Shown: positions 46,151 to 55,168 of the stretch, piece after piece
Layout of the letters: the number at the start of each line of letters is the position of its first letter
How positions within the stretch are numbered: the first letter of the stretch is position 1
Notes under the pieces: model-generated
Databases searched by the model: none
What the model saw: the letters and a program-made list of their open reading frames with translations, nothing else
Told to the model about the DNA's origin: nothing
Origin: Ignavibacteria bacterium
Lineage (GTDB): Bacteria > Bacteroidota > Ignavibacteria > Kapaibacteriales > UBA961
Reading direction: 5' to 3'
Assembly (NCBI GenBank): GCA_016720145.1
Contig: JADJXV010000003.1
Span: 62,001 to 126,000 of the forward strand
Length of the DNA: 64,000 nt
Made by a program: the position numbers and the translations under genes

Positions 46151-47893
46151 CTAACGTAAAGGAAAGTTCGTTATTTTTTCAATTGCTTCTAATATTTTAA
46201 CTAATTCTGGATGTATTTCTTCTCTTCGTAATTCCTTTGCAATTTTATTAATACTAATCGAATACGAGTAATCTGTAACTAATTTATTATTTAGATCTGA
46301 TAGAAGTTGTTTTCCAGAAACAACTGACAATTTATCATTCCAACGATTTTGAACATATATTCTGGCTTTTTTCAGAACGGTACCAATTTCCATACTTTTA
46401 TTTTCATGTTTTAACTCTGAAGAAAAACAGTCAACCACATTATCTTTCATAGTTTCAGCTAATGTATCTATGTGATCTTGTAATTCTGTCAGAGAGGGAG
46501 GTACACGTCCTCTCAATTCTCTTTGAATTATTCTATGAATTGCTGTAGGAACTAATAAATAATTTTCAATTTCTTTTTTACTCCAAATATGCAATTGAAT
46601 GCTATTTTTTTCTGCTTCAACATAACGTTGATTAATTGCAGATTCTGGGTAATAATCTGAGTCAAAAAGACAATATGTGACAATTGTCTGGTCACCTGCA
46701 TTTTTAAGCATCATTCTTGAACCAATTGCATAATTCCAACCACCCCAACCTCCAATGCTCATATTAGGAATTGTATCCAATGGATCATTACTTTCTGGAA
46801 ACAATGTGTAATGCAGTCTTTTTAGAATTTCAATATCATAACCTTCTACAATTAGAAACTTATTAGCAGACCAAAGCCGGGAAAGTTGGATATTATGTAT
46901 TGAGCCAATATTTTCTAACACCCTCTTTACAGCAGGAAAATTTGTTGTATAGGTAGATTTTCTTTTACTCTTATCAATTAAAAGTATATTATCCGGTTCT
47001 ACTTCCGAAATTATTTCGGTAGAATGTGATGTAATAATAATTTGACTGTATCTTCCTTTCAAACTCCGTATCAGTTTTCTTTGTAAATCTACATGCATGT
47101 ACACATCAGGTTCATCTAATATGACAGTTGAAGATGGACTACATCTGCAAAGAAACCACATAGTTTGTAACCACATCTGAACACCATGTCCCATCCAACT
47201 AACTTCAGCTACAAAATTATTTTCTCGTATTTGCAAGCCTAATCTTTCGCCTTGACCAAGATCTCTTCCTTCAAGACTATGAACGGATAGTCCATCCCAA
47301 TTCTCTGAGACTATTTTTTGAAACTTCGTAAATTCATTGTTATTGTATTTTAGCTGGTTTCTAAAATGCAAAGATGTACGAGTAGAATTCAAATTTGATC
47401 GGACATAAAATTCGTCAAGTATAACTTCTTTTTCGGGTAATGGTGAAATTTGCGGAAGAATTCTAATATCCGGTAATTCTAGCAATTGAGCACTTTTCTT
47501 ACTATCAATCATTCGACCTTTGTTATCGTATATCATAGCATATATGATATCAGAATTTTCCACATGTATTTCGATCTTGGTTCGGTTTTCAAATTCTACT
47601 TCAATACGGGCAGGACCTGTTTTATAATGATAGAATAAATTTTCAGGAGATATATCTATTCCCTTTAATGAAGGCCTAATCCCTCTTGATATCCTTGGTA
47701 AACCGAGTTGTAGTGGAGGTGGTTCGTAATTTGAAGTCTGATACTTATTAATTACTATTGCAACTAACCTTAGTACTTCGATTAGTGTAGATTTACCAGC
47801 ATTATTCTTACCCACAACGATAGATAGATTTTTAAATTCAATTTCATGGTGTTCGAAGCAACGATAGTTTTCAATTTTTAAATACTTTAACAT
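46151..47893 (-). CDS. OLD-family ATPase with Toprim nuclease domain
   Basis: About 580 residues from the ATG at 47891-47893 (MLKYLKIENYRCF), the standard start of this family; the open frame runs to 47965 into a palindromic element. The N-terminal ABC-type ATPase has Walker A GKNNAGKST near residue 30, Walker B STVILDEPDVY near 255 and the H-loop TSHSTEII. The C-terminal Toprim domain has FLIVEGYDIE near 344, CLFDSDYY near 411 and KKEIENYLL. OLD proteins cleave DNA and several act against phages, so a defence role is a reasonable guess. It is the last of three leftward island genes. Composition is more AT-rich than mutB. Confidence 0.9.
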   Translation of the reverse strand: MLKYLKIENYRCFEHHEIEFKNLSIVVGKNNAGKSTLIEVLRLVAIVINKYQTSNYEPPPLQLGLPRISRGIRPSLKGIDISPENLFYHYKTGPARIEVEFENRTKIEIHVENSDIIYAMIYDNKGRMIDSKKSAQLLELPDIRILPQISPLPEKEVILDEFYVRSNLNSTRTSLHFRNQLKYNNNEFTKFQKIVSENWDGLSVHSLEGRDLGQGERLGLQIRENNFVAEVSWMGHGVQMWLQTMWFLCRCSPSSTVILDEPDVYMHVDLQRKLIRSLKGRYSQIIITSHSTEIISEVEPDNILLIDKSKRKSTYTTNFPAVKRVLENIGSIHNIQLSRLWSANKFLIVEGYDIEILKRLHYTLFPESNDPLDTIPNMSIGGWGGWNYAIGSRMMLKNAGDQTIVTYCLFDSDYYPESAINQRYVEAEKNSIQLHIWSKKEIENYLLVPTAIHRIIQRELRGRVPPSLTELQDHIDTLAETMKDNVVDCFSSELKHENKSMEIGTVLKKARIYVQNRWNDKLSVVSGKQLLSDLNNKLVTDYSYSISINKIAKELRREEIHPELVKILEAIEKITNFPLR

Positions 47894-47965
47894 ATTGAAT
47901 TGTCTTAATTTATGATTATATATTAGAGCAAAAATAAGATTAATTGGTTTCCCCGTCCCCTTCAA

Positions 47966-48184
47966 TCCCGTCTGGTCAGGTACTATAGAAGACCGCCAAC
48001 AAGTACCAATGAACCGTACCGCTCATTAGTACTTCAGGTAAGGGCATATTTTCCTAGCACCAACACCATACATTATCTCTGCACGATGCGATAACTTCAC
48101 GTAGCAAGATGTGGCTATGGATATCGTTCAGTACGTTTCAGCGGTAATTATTGACGTGCGGTTGTAGCAACCACCCGGACGGGA
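47966..48184. repeat. Palindromic repeat element B (219 bp)
   Basis: Same family as element A, more diverged. Left end TCCCGTCTGGTCAGG, then CAACAAGTACCAATGAA and GGTAAGGG; right end CCACCCGGACGGGA, preceded by CAGTACGTTTCAGCGG. The inner hairpin loop has changed on both sides. It sits between the lipoprotein stop (35 bp) and the OLD start (72 bp). Confidence 0.8.
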
Positions 48185-48219
48185 AATGGAGCAATTGGAA
48201 TAACTATAATGGAACGCTC

Positions 48220-48870
48220 TCACTTTCTGATACTTTGTAAATCTTGATATTTCATGTGGAGTTCGTACTCGAATATCATTGACTTCATGAGATTGAATAA
48301 TACCGTACAACTACTATTCGAAGCCGTTCGACCGAATGAGTCGTGTTCATCTAAAATATCTTTTACTATCCTGATACCATTACTACTTATCCACATTTGA
48401 AACTCCATGTCCTGATATTCATTTTTCGTCGTATCTTGCTTATTCTTTATTATATCATTTATTTTATCAAGAATTAGGTTATAATTACCATCTTTTATTC
48501 TACCTAAATATAATTTCTCTGAATAATTGGTATATTTATACAAATGCCAACTGTCAAAGAGAATTTGTTTATTCATTGAATTGAGGTAATCGCGCTTAAA
48601 TATAAAAAGATATTGTGTTTCAAAAAATACATGTCTCGCGTAGTCCACAGTACTATAGTATCTTCTAATATTAACAAGTACATAGTTATTAGTATCTGCC
48701 TGAGAATCAATAGTTCCGATGATTTTTCTGTTTATATAGTTAAATACATCAGATTCTCCTTCTCCATAATCATATAAAATTAAACTATTATCTATTTTTG
48801 AGCTTGCGCATCCACATAATTGTAATGCAAATACACACATAGTGAATACCATAACTATATTATTTGCCAT
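48220..48870 (-). CDS. Lipoprotein of unknown function in the island
   Basis: About 216 residues from the ATG at 48868-48870, chosen because the signal and lipobox (ALQLCGC) follow it; the open frame upstream overlaps element C. The mature part starts ASSKIDNSLILYDYG. It contains predicted alternating helix and strand, including HVFFETQYLFIFKRDYLNSM. I recognise no family. It is rich in Tyr, Asn and Lys and clearly AT-biased. Whether it works with the nuclease gene is unknown. Confidence 0.65.
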   Translation of the reverse strand: MANNIVMVFTMCVFALQLCGCASSKIDNSLILYDYGEGESDVFNYINRKIIGTIDSQADTNNYVLVNIRRYYSTVDYARHVFFETQYLFIFKRDYLNSMNKQILFDSWHLYKYTNYSEKLYLGRIKDGNYNLILDKINDIIKNKQDTTKNEYQDMEFQMWISSNGIRIVKDILDEHDSFGRTASNSSCTVLFNLMKSMIFEYELHMKYQDLQSIRK

Positions 48871-48886
48871 GTTTCGATCCTCTTTT

Positions 48887-49021
48887 TCCCGTCCGGTCGG
48901 TTGTTTCCACCCGAACGTCAACACGTACCTATGAAACGTACTGCTCATCCGTCCTTCGGATAAGGGTTTGATTTTTAATTAGTTTCCCATCCGATCAGTT
49001 CTTTACGTCCGCCGGACAGGA
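48887..49021. repeat. Palindromic repeat element C (135 bp)
   Basis: Left end TCCCGTCCGGTCGGTTG, then CGTCAACACGTACCTATG and ATCCGTCCTTCGGATAAGGG, which folds ATCCG/CGGAT. The right end has TCCCATCCGATCAG and GCCGGACAGGA. It is the shortest member, with a partial second unit. It begins 3 bp after the stop of the secreted protein gene and ends 17 bp before the lipoprotein start. Confidence 0.8.
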
Positions 49022-49024
49022 TAT

Positions 49025-49537
49025 TTACTTTTTGAAATACTTACGTCTTGCTATAATTAAAGCGCCGGTTTCATCATCGATATATGTCGCCAGATTCCAT
49101 TCAAATAGCTTTTGTATTATGGCGAGTTGTTCTTCATATGTGACGGGTTTGATCACATCTCCACGATTAAAATAGATAGAAATAAACTCATCCTTCCCTT
49201 TCTTTGCATTACTATCTACACTCTCAACTTGTGGTATAATTCTAAATCGTATAGTTGGGTGCTTCTTGAGAATTGAATCATTCAATTCGATTGGCAAATG
49301 ATGGGTAAATTTTTCAATTATCGTTTCTGCGTAAGTAAGGTCATTGTAGGCTTCGGTTTGGTAATAATATTTCTTGAGATACCAGTTTTGAATAACTGAA
49401 GGTTTTGTATAGGATTTGGTTTTTACATCAACAACAACGAACAATTCATTATCATCCAAAACAAAATTATAAAAATCTTCTCTCACTTCTTGATACGTAA
49501 GCATGGAACACAGAACAACGATTACTATGGAATTCAT
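49025..49537 (-). CDS. Secreted protein of unknown function in the island
   Basis: 170 residues. The N-terminus MNSIVIVVLCSMLTYQ is a short hydrophobic signal-like stretch. The rest mixes strands and helices (FVVVDVKTKSYTKPSVIQNWY; FNRGDVIKPVTYEEQLAIIQK). I recognise no family. It is the first island gene after the right 91-bp repeat (97 bp), which carries a promoter-like sequence in the right direction. Confidence 0.6.
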   Translation of the reverse strand: MNSIVIVVLCSMLTYQEVREDFYNFVLDDNELFVVVDVKTKSYTKPSVIQNWYLKKYYYQTEAYNDLTYAETIIEKFTHHLPIELNDSILKKHPTIRFRIIPQVESVDSNAKKGKDEFISIYFNRGDVIKPVTYEEQLAIIQKLFEWNLATYIDDETGALIIARRKYFKK

Positions 49538-49633
49538 AACAAAACCTCATGAAGTACACTAAAAGTGCATTTGTACTTAAGAGCTACCTATTCAATACCC
49601 GTTCAAGCGGTTGGAATAAACAAACGGACGTGA

Positions 49634-49724
49634 ATTCCTGCAAATTAACTACAAGTGCAAAACTTGCAAAAATGTTTTTGTCGGGGAGGTGGATTGGTGT
49701 GTGGTGGGCGGTGGCTAATTCATT
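49634..49724. repeat. 91-bp direct repeat, right copy
   Basis: 88 of 91 positions match the left copy. The -33/-7-like promoter and inverted repeat are intact and face the three island genes. The flanks differ completely from the left copy, so the duplication ends sharply at both sides. Confidence 0.85.
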
Positions 49725-50014
49725 GAAATAAACCAAGCTGCGAGAGTTCTACGAAATGAAATTCATTGCTATAATTTGATACGGTATTTCAATTGATTGT
49801 ATTCAGTTGTTAGAATTTGATACGGTTATTTTCACCGGAATGTATTCATTAGATGCGATCTGAAGTAATTATTTCAAGACAAAGGATTCTGTGGATATAC
49901 TTCTAGGGTGACCACTGGAACACTAAAATAATACCTTGGAACATGTTGACCAACTTTACCGACTGCTAACTAATTGTATCAAAATTTTGGACCGCACAAT
50001 AGATCTGTCTCCAT
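49725..50014. repeat. Short imperfect tandem duplication in the intergenic region
   Basis: AATTTGATACGGT occurs at 49773-49785 and 49814-49826, each followed by a similar block ending GTATTCA ... TTAG, so a unit of about 41 bp is duplicated. No gene or promoter is clear in 49725-50014, which lies between the right repeat and the WD40 gene. Confidence 0.6.
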
Positions 50015-51148
50015 TTATTGTTCATCAACTAGCCATATCTTTACTGTCCCGTCACTGCTACCTGTAGCAATCCTTTTGCCGTCAGGGCTCCAACGAATTT
50101 GTTGAATACCACTTGAATGTCCTACAAGAGATAGCGTTTTTTTTCCGGTAGAAGCATCCCAAATTGAAGCATTCTTAGAAGAATTCATTGCAACACTTTT
50201 TCCATCCGGACTCCATGCTACTGTAAGAGTAACCTGGTCTGAACCTTCTAATCTGAATAGCTTAATTCCTGTGGATGCATCCCAAATGATAGAACCTCCA
50301 TCAGTAGCGCCGGTAATTATTTTTGAACAGTCCGGACTCCAACTGACATCATTAATATCATACGTATGACCTACTAACGTAAAAAGTTTTTTTCCTGTTG
50401 CCACTTCCCAAATAATTGCATTTTTATCCATACTTCCGCTGACGACGCGAGTTCCATCGCTGCTTAGATCGATATCATTTATCCTAGATGTATGCCCATT
50501 GAGTGTAAATAGTTTTTCATCAGCAATTGAATTCCAAATAATTATCTCATTTTGACTTGCAGATAATGTAGAATTGCTTTTTGTACTCCAGTATATATGA
50601 CGAACGTAATCTGTATGACCCCGCACTGTATTATGAAGGTACCCTTTATCAGGATTCCATATATTTATAAGTCCACCTTCTGATGTCGATAAATATTTTC
50701 CGTCTGCACTCCAGCTCATGCAATGAGGAGTAGATAATGTAATGTTTTTACCTAACGTCCAAATAACCTCGCCGTCAATTGCATTTCTTATGGAAATTAA
50801 TCCAATATCAAAACCTGCAGGTGCATACTCATCACTTGACGTTGCAATACGCATTCCATCAGGACTCCAACTTACATGTACTTCTGCACGAGGAGAATGC
50901 TTTCTAATTGTATAGAGGAGCTTACCGGTGGCTGAATTCCACATGCTAAAAGAATTAGTACCTGTAGTTGCGATAAGTGAACCGTCCGCATTCCAACTAA
51001 CCTCTTTAATATCATCTTCATCTCGATCTAAAGTATACTGAAGTGTAGCCTTTTTCACTACTGAATTGACACCATCGCCCAACACAGGATCACATGAAGC
51101 CCCCATGGCTATCAACAAAAGCATTCCATAAACAAAAAGACTTTTCAT
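50015..51148 (-). CDS. WD40-repeat lipoprotein
   Basis: About 377 residues. The signal (MKSLFVYGMLLLIAMGASC) gives a lipobox Cys, after which eight WD40-like repeats form a propeller: unit examples are VSWNADGSLIATTG, VSWSPDGMRIATSS, GKKLFTLVGHTYDINDVSW and the last, IRWSPDGKRIATGSSDG. An outer-membrane or periplasmic scaffold is likely. Bacterial WD40 proteins of this kind are often hypothetical. The Met chosen lies at about 51148; the open frame begins four codons earlier. Confidence 0.83.
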   Translation of the reverse strand: MKSLFVYGMLLLIAMGASCDPVLGDGVNSVVKKATLQYTLDRDEDDIKEVSWNADGSLIATTGTNSFSMWNSATGKLLYTIRKHSPRAEVHVSWSPDGMRIATSSDEYAPAGFDIGLISIRNAIDGEVIWTLGKNITLSTPHCMSWSADGKYLSTSEGGLINIWNPDKGYLHNTVRGHTDYVRHIYWSTKSNSTLSASQNEIIIWNSIADEKLFTLNGHTSRINDIDLSSDGTRVVSGSMDKNAIIWEVATGKKLFTLVGHTYDINDVSWSPDCSKIITGATDGGSIIWDASTGIKLFRLEGSDQVTLTVAWSPDGKSVAMNSSKNASIWDASTGKKTLSLVGHSSGIQQIRWSPDGKRIATGSSDGTVKIWLVDEQ

Positions 51149-51149
51149 A

Positions 51150-51413
51150 TCACAAAACATTAGTTGAACTTATTTTATTTTTTAAACAATAGATCGATTT
51201 CTGATCTAGTGTTTGTTTGATTGAAAGTACGTACGATAGTTGTATGAATCCAATATCTACTACTATTCTTTCATCAGCTATAGTATCTATTTTCTTTGAT
51301 TTCCAGTCCTGACTTACAAAAATAGTGCGATTATCTAAAGAACCTAGCATCAATAATAATATTCTAATACAGTTTGATTTCTGATTAAGATTTTTCAACG
51401 AATTGATTCCCAA
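51150..51413 (-). CDS. Possible small hypothetical protein
   Basis: 87 residues if started at a non-ATG codon, or fewer from the internal ATG (MLGSLDNRTIFVSQ). A hydrophobic stretch (IRILLLMLGSL) looks signal-like. It overlaps the start of the WD40 gene by about 10 bp. The case rests on direction, overlap and lack of any other explanation, so treat with caution. Confidence 0.3.
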   Translation of the reverse strand: MGINSLKNLNQKSNCIRILLLMLGSLDNRTIFVSQDWKSKKIDTIADERIVVDIGFIQLSYVLSIKQTLDQKSIYCLKNKISSTNVL

Positions 51414-51498
51414 TGCAACAGTTTAAAGCGTTGAATTCAACGGTAACAATTCCCTTGTGTCAAGTTGAAACGTTATAAACGGAATTCAAAATCCAAAA

Positions 51499-51797
51499 AA
51501 ACGTTGGAAAACGTTGGAAAACATTGGAAAACGTTGGAAAACGTTGGAAAACGTTGGAAAACGTTGAAAAACGTTGAAAACGCTGAAAAGATTGAAAACG
51601 TTGGAAAACGTTGAAAACGTTGGAAAACGTTGAAAACGTTGGAAAACGTTGGAAAACTTTGGAAAACTTTGGAAAACTTTGGAAACGTTGGAAAACGTTG
51701 GAAAACGTTGGAAAACGTTGAAAACGTTGGAAAACGTTGGAAAACGTTGAAACGTTGGAAAACGTTGAAAACGTTGGAAAACGTTGAAAACGTTGAC
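51499..51797. repeat. Minisatellite of about 10-bp period
   Basis: About 30 copies of GTTGGAAAAC, with runs of GTTGAAAAC (9 bp) and a few variant units (ACTTTGGAAA). The minus strand has an open frame across it, read as repeated RFPTFSNVF, but this is an artefact of the repeat, which has no start signal. It lies between the possible small gene and the palindrome cluster upstream of hisS. Confidence 0.95.
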
Positions 51798-51799
51798 CA

Positions 51800-52024
51800 A
51801 CGAAAGAGAGCCAGCGGCTCGTCCCAAATTGTAGGGCTGGACTTCAGTCCAGTCCAAAGGGATAAGAATCCCCCAAAAACCCCAAACCTCCATTCACCAT
51901 ATCTCCACCAACTAAATCAGGTGGCTCGTCAAGAAGAGCCAATTTCATCGGAATGAAATTGCGATTTTACCATTTGACATGTAGGGGCAGAAAATGTAGG
52001 GGTAGAAAATTTTCTGCCCCTAAT
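51800..52024. repeat. Cluster of short palindromes
   Basis: Several hairpins in 225 bp: CTGGACT-TC-AGTCCAG (about 51838), GGCTC-GTCAAGAA-GAGCC, AATTTCAT-CGGA-ATGAAATT (about 51940-51960) and AGGGGTAGAAAAT with ATTTTCTGCCCCT (51998-52021), the last preceded by a near copy AGGGGCAGAAAAT. The final hairpin could terminate hisS transcription, running leftward. The others have no explained function. Confidence 0.75.
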
Positions 52025-52074
52025 CGTCGTATATATTTTTTAACAATATAAAAATATGAATTAACTATCTTCTT

Positions 52075-53328
52075 TTACATCCAAGCACTTACCGCCATTA
52101 CCACCTCGCTCGCCTCACATTCAACCTGCTCCCCTGACTGCATGTTTTTGACCACTGCTTTTCCGAATTGACGTTCATTTTCACCTATGATGACTGCTAT
52201 ACTTGTACCGAGGCGGTCTGCCTCACGCATCTGCGCTTTGAGTGAACGCCGCTGCAAGTCCGATACGGTGGAAATACCTGCCTGTCGAAGGGTTTGCGCA
52301 ATACTTTGGGAATAGTGTAATGAATCTCTGTCGAGTGTGACAATCATCACTTTAGGTTTTGGTGCTTGGTAGAGGTCTGGTTGTGATTTTTCCATGATCA
52401 TGATGAGGCGTTCGATCCCCATCGAGAATCCTACCGCTCCGGTGGGTTTCGCGCCGAACTCGACAAACATGTCGTTATAGCGACCGCCCCCGAGAAGTGA
52501 ACTCTGAGCTCCAAGAGCAGAACTCACAAATTCAAAAACTGTGTGGCTGTAATAATCGAGTCCGCGTACCAATCGTGGTTGGATCGTAAATTCAATATTC
52601 TCAGCAGTTAAGAGCGCCTTGACAGTTGTAAAGTGTTCGTCGCATTCTTCGTCTAAGTAGTCGAGAATCGTTGGAGCATCAATTATGACCAACTTATCAT
52701 TCGGATTCTTGGAATCGAGGACTCGGAGTGGATTTTTCTCCAAGCGTGCCTGACTGTCGGGTGATAATTTTTCTTGATTCTCACGGAGAAATTTCACTAA
52801 TTCCTCGCGATATTTCTGGCGCACTGCATTGCTTGCAAGTGTATTGATTTCAATAGTATAGTCTTTAATTCCGATGCGTTTGAGTAATGCTACCGCAAGT
52901 AAAATCACTTCTACATCAGCTTCCGGTGTCATCGCCCCGATACATTCTACCCCATACTGATGGAATTGTCGATATCTCCCTGCCTGCGGACGTTCGTAAC
53001 GGAAGAGTTCACCGGCATACCAGAGACGTTGTAAGGGATTGATCGCAATCAAATTATGCTGAATCACCGCTCGTATCACACTAGCCGTCATTTCCGGTCG
53101 TAGCGTCATCGAGTCGCCACCTTTATCGGGGAAAGTGTACATTTCCTTGCCGACGACATCGGTATGTTCGCCAATTGCCCGGACGAAAACCTCCGTCTGC
53201 TCAAACATTGGAGTACGGATTTCCTGATACCCGAATAAAGAAGAGATTTCTTCAAATGCAGTTTCGAGCTTGTGCCAAGCCGCTATCTGTGAAGGTAAAA
53301 TATCGTGTGTGCCACGTGGAGATTGCAT
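52075..53328 (-). CDS. hisS: Histidyl-tRNA synthetase
   Basis: 417 residues. Class II aminoacyl-tRNA synthetase motifs: MRPEMTASVIRAV and QFHQYGVECIGA, then the HisRS-specific LVRGLDYYSHTVFEF and GGGRYNDM, plus motif 3 GFSMGIERLIMIM. The C-terminal anticodon-binding domain follows. It lies 32 bp downstream of the dacB gene. Confidence 0.97.
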   Translation of the reverse strand: MQSPRGTHDILPSQIAAWHKLETAFEEISSLFGYQEIRTPMFEQTEVFVRAIGEHTDVVGKEMYTFPDKGGDSMTLRPEMTASVIRAVIQHNLIAINPLQRLWYAGELFRYERPQAGRYRQFHQYGVECIGAMTPEADVEVILLAVALLKRIGIKDYTIEINTLASNAVRQKYREELVKFLRENQEKLSPDSQARLEKNPLRVLDSKNPNDKLVIIDAPTILDYLDEECDEHFTTVKALLTAENIEFTIQPRLVRGLDYYSHTVFEFVSSALGAQSSLLGGGRYNDMFVEFGAKPTGAVGFSMGIERLIMIMEKSQPDLYQAPKPKVMIVTLDRDSLHYSQSIAQTLRQAGISTVSDLQRRSLKAQMREADRLGTSIAVIIGENERQFGKAVVKNMQSGEQVECEASEVVMAVSAWM

Positions 53329-53360
53329 ACTGTCACCGTAATTAATTACTATAAAATTAC

Positions 53361-55168
53361 TTACTTAGAATTAAAACTAAACTCAGCAAGAGCAGCACCG
53401 AGTTGGTTTGCGGTTTGTTTGTAGAGTCCTGCACTCCCGCCATTGAAGATGAACGCGAAACAAAGACGTTCACCATCACGCGTTGTCACATATCCGGCGA
53501 GAGCGCTTGCATTGCGAAGCGTACCGGTCTTTGCTTGTAAATTACGTTCGGCATACGTCTGCTTCATCCTACGCTTGAGCGTACCATCGACACCGGCGAT
53601 TGCAAGGGAAGATTTGAATTCAAGTGCGAAATTTGACTCGGCTGCCTTGGTCAAGAGTCCGACTTCGGTATTAGCTGAAAAGAGGTTTTTCCTGCAAAGT
53701 CCCGAACCGTCATTAATGCACAGTCCTTCAGTCGAAATACCTGCTTTTTGAAGTGCTTCAGTAATAGCTTTGACCGATTTTTTGGCAGTATTGGATTGAC
53801 CACCTGTAGCAGCTCCAACCATTTTAAAGATATGTTCTGCCAAGAAGTTATCACTGTTTTTATTGACTACTCCGATTATCTCGGCTACAGGACGATGAAA
53901 TTCTGCTATTTTTTGAGCGGACTGTGGCTTTGCAAGTACTCCAATACCACCGCCTACTTCAATTCCACCGGAAGTTAATCTATTTCGGAGCGTTCCTGCA
54001 GCAGCAAGTTCAGGGTTTTTGATAGTATAGTTGCTTGTATGAAGTCCCCCGCGACCTACACTTCCTCTGGTGATGAATTGTTGTCCACCGTTTGGAAGAG
54101 TAGATGCACTCACTGAAAACCCCGAGCGCCTGACTTTTGGATATCTCCTTTTTCGAGGTGCACGTGGTGCATCACCAAGATTATGTATATCTTCAAATGG
54201 AGAATACATCCTCTCACCAAGAGCGGCTCTTTTTTTGGTATGTACAGATTTACGAACCATTTGCTTGGTTTGCTTGTTTTTACGTTTTGCTACGACCTTA
54301 GTCTTTTTATTCTTGGGATGTGAACTAATTTTAGATCGTACTTTTGGTTGAAAACGTGGAGCTATTGCCGCTCGAGATTTACGAGTTTTGATTCGCGAAT
54401 TGGTTGTCTCTCCCTTGACCACAGACTTTGCAAATGACGTCGGCTCTATTGATCGTGGTGATACTGGTGAAGCCTGCGCATTATTGACCACCACAAAAGC
54501 ATCTGATGGTGGAATAGTTTGGACATGTGGAGGATTGCCCGAAGTAGCCATTACGGTCACTGAATTTCTATTAATTCCCAGACCGGTAATCGGTGCCAGT
54601 GGTTCGACAACGTCATGATCACCGCTATAGACATGTCGTTCAGTTAAATTGTCGAAATACGAACCGTCTCCATAGATTTTTCCGGTAATTTTTTCACGCC
54701 CAAATGATCTATCTGATCGGCTAACTCTTCAATATCTGTAGTAGTTAAGAGAGCATCTCCATGTCCGACGAGATAGAGATTACCATTAATGACGCCATTG
54801 ACAATCGGTGCATCAGCATAAACATTGGTCGGTACTCCATACGTTCCGCCCAACGTATAAAAGGCAGCAAATGTCGAAAAAAGCTTGGTGGTCGATGCCG
54901 GAGTGAGCGCTGCATCCGCGTTTTTTTGGTAATATGTTTTGCGGGAATCAAGCGAATACACCATGAGCGATGCCTTCGCGTTCGTAAGCTTTGCTTTGGT
55001 AAGTATAGCGTTTAAACGAGCTTGCAGTATTGATACTGCATCAGCACTGTCTTTTTGGTTTAGCACTGACTTTTCATTCGCAATTTTCGGGGTTGAGTCC
55101 GGCTGTGATTTACAAAACGAATAGCTAAGTATCAGGCATATCAAGAGTTGCCATGTTATTTTCGACAT
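53361..55168 (-). CDS. dacB: D-Ala-D-Ala carboxypeptidase DacB/PBP4 (S13), frameshifted, with a basic insert
   Basis: The start is the ATG at 55166-55168, which has GGAG upstream; the signal is MSKITWQLLICLILS. The first frame holds the nucleophile motif ASTTKL (SxxK), then shifts in the run of six A's near 54700; the second frame continues as ITGKIYGDGSYFDNLTERHV. The second part contains KNSDNFLAEH (SxN), the DGSGL motif and LQAKTGTLR (KTG). Between them is a Lys/Arg-rich region of about 90 residues (KKTKVVAKRKNKQTKQ) not usual in PBP4. It cleaves D-Ala crosslinks in peptidoglycan. One base added in the run restores a full-length gene. Confidence 0.8.

Larger units (their letters stand above)
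45703..49724. mobile_element. Candidate genomic island bracketed by 91-bp direct repeats
   Basis: The 91-bp direct repeats at 45703-45793 and 49634-49724 enclose about 3.84 kb. It holds three leftward genes, a family of palindromic elements at the 3' end of each, and visibly more AT-rich coding sequence than the neighbouring operon. One copy overlaps the upstream region of mutB. No integrase, transposase or recombinase is present. Gain by site-specific or homologous recombination is inference. Confidence 0.6.

Noticed and set aside
45794..49021. attC sites of a chromosomal integron
   Set aside because: The order and co-orientation fit, but no integrase is present, no RYYYAAC/GTTRRRY core is seen and element A is longer than usual attC sites. 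Kept only as an analogy.
51486..51956. Open frames on both strands across the 10-bp minisatellite
   Set aside because: The peptides are read from repeated units with no start signals or composition of real proteins.
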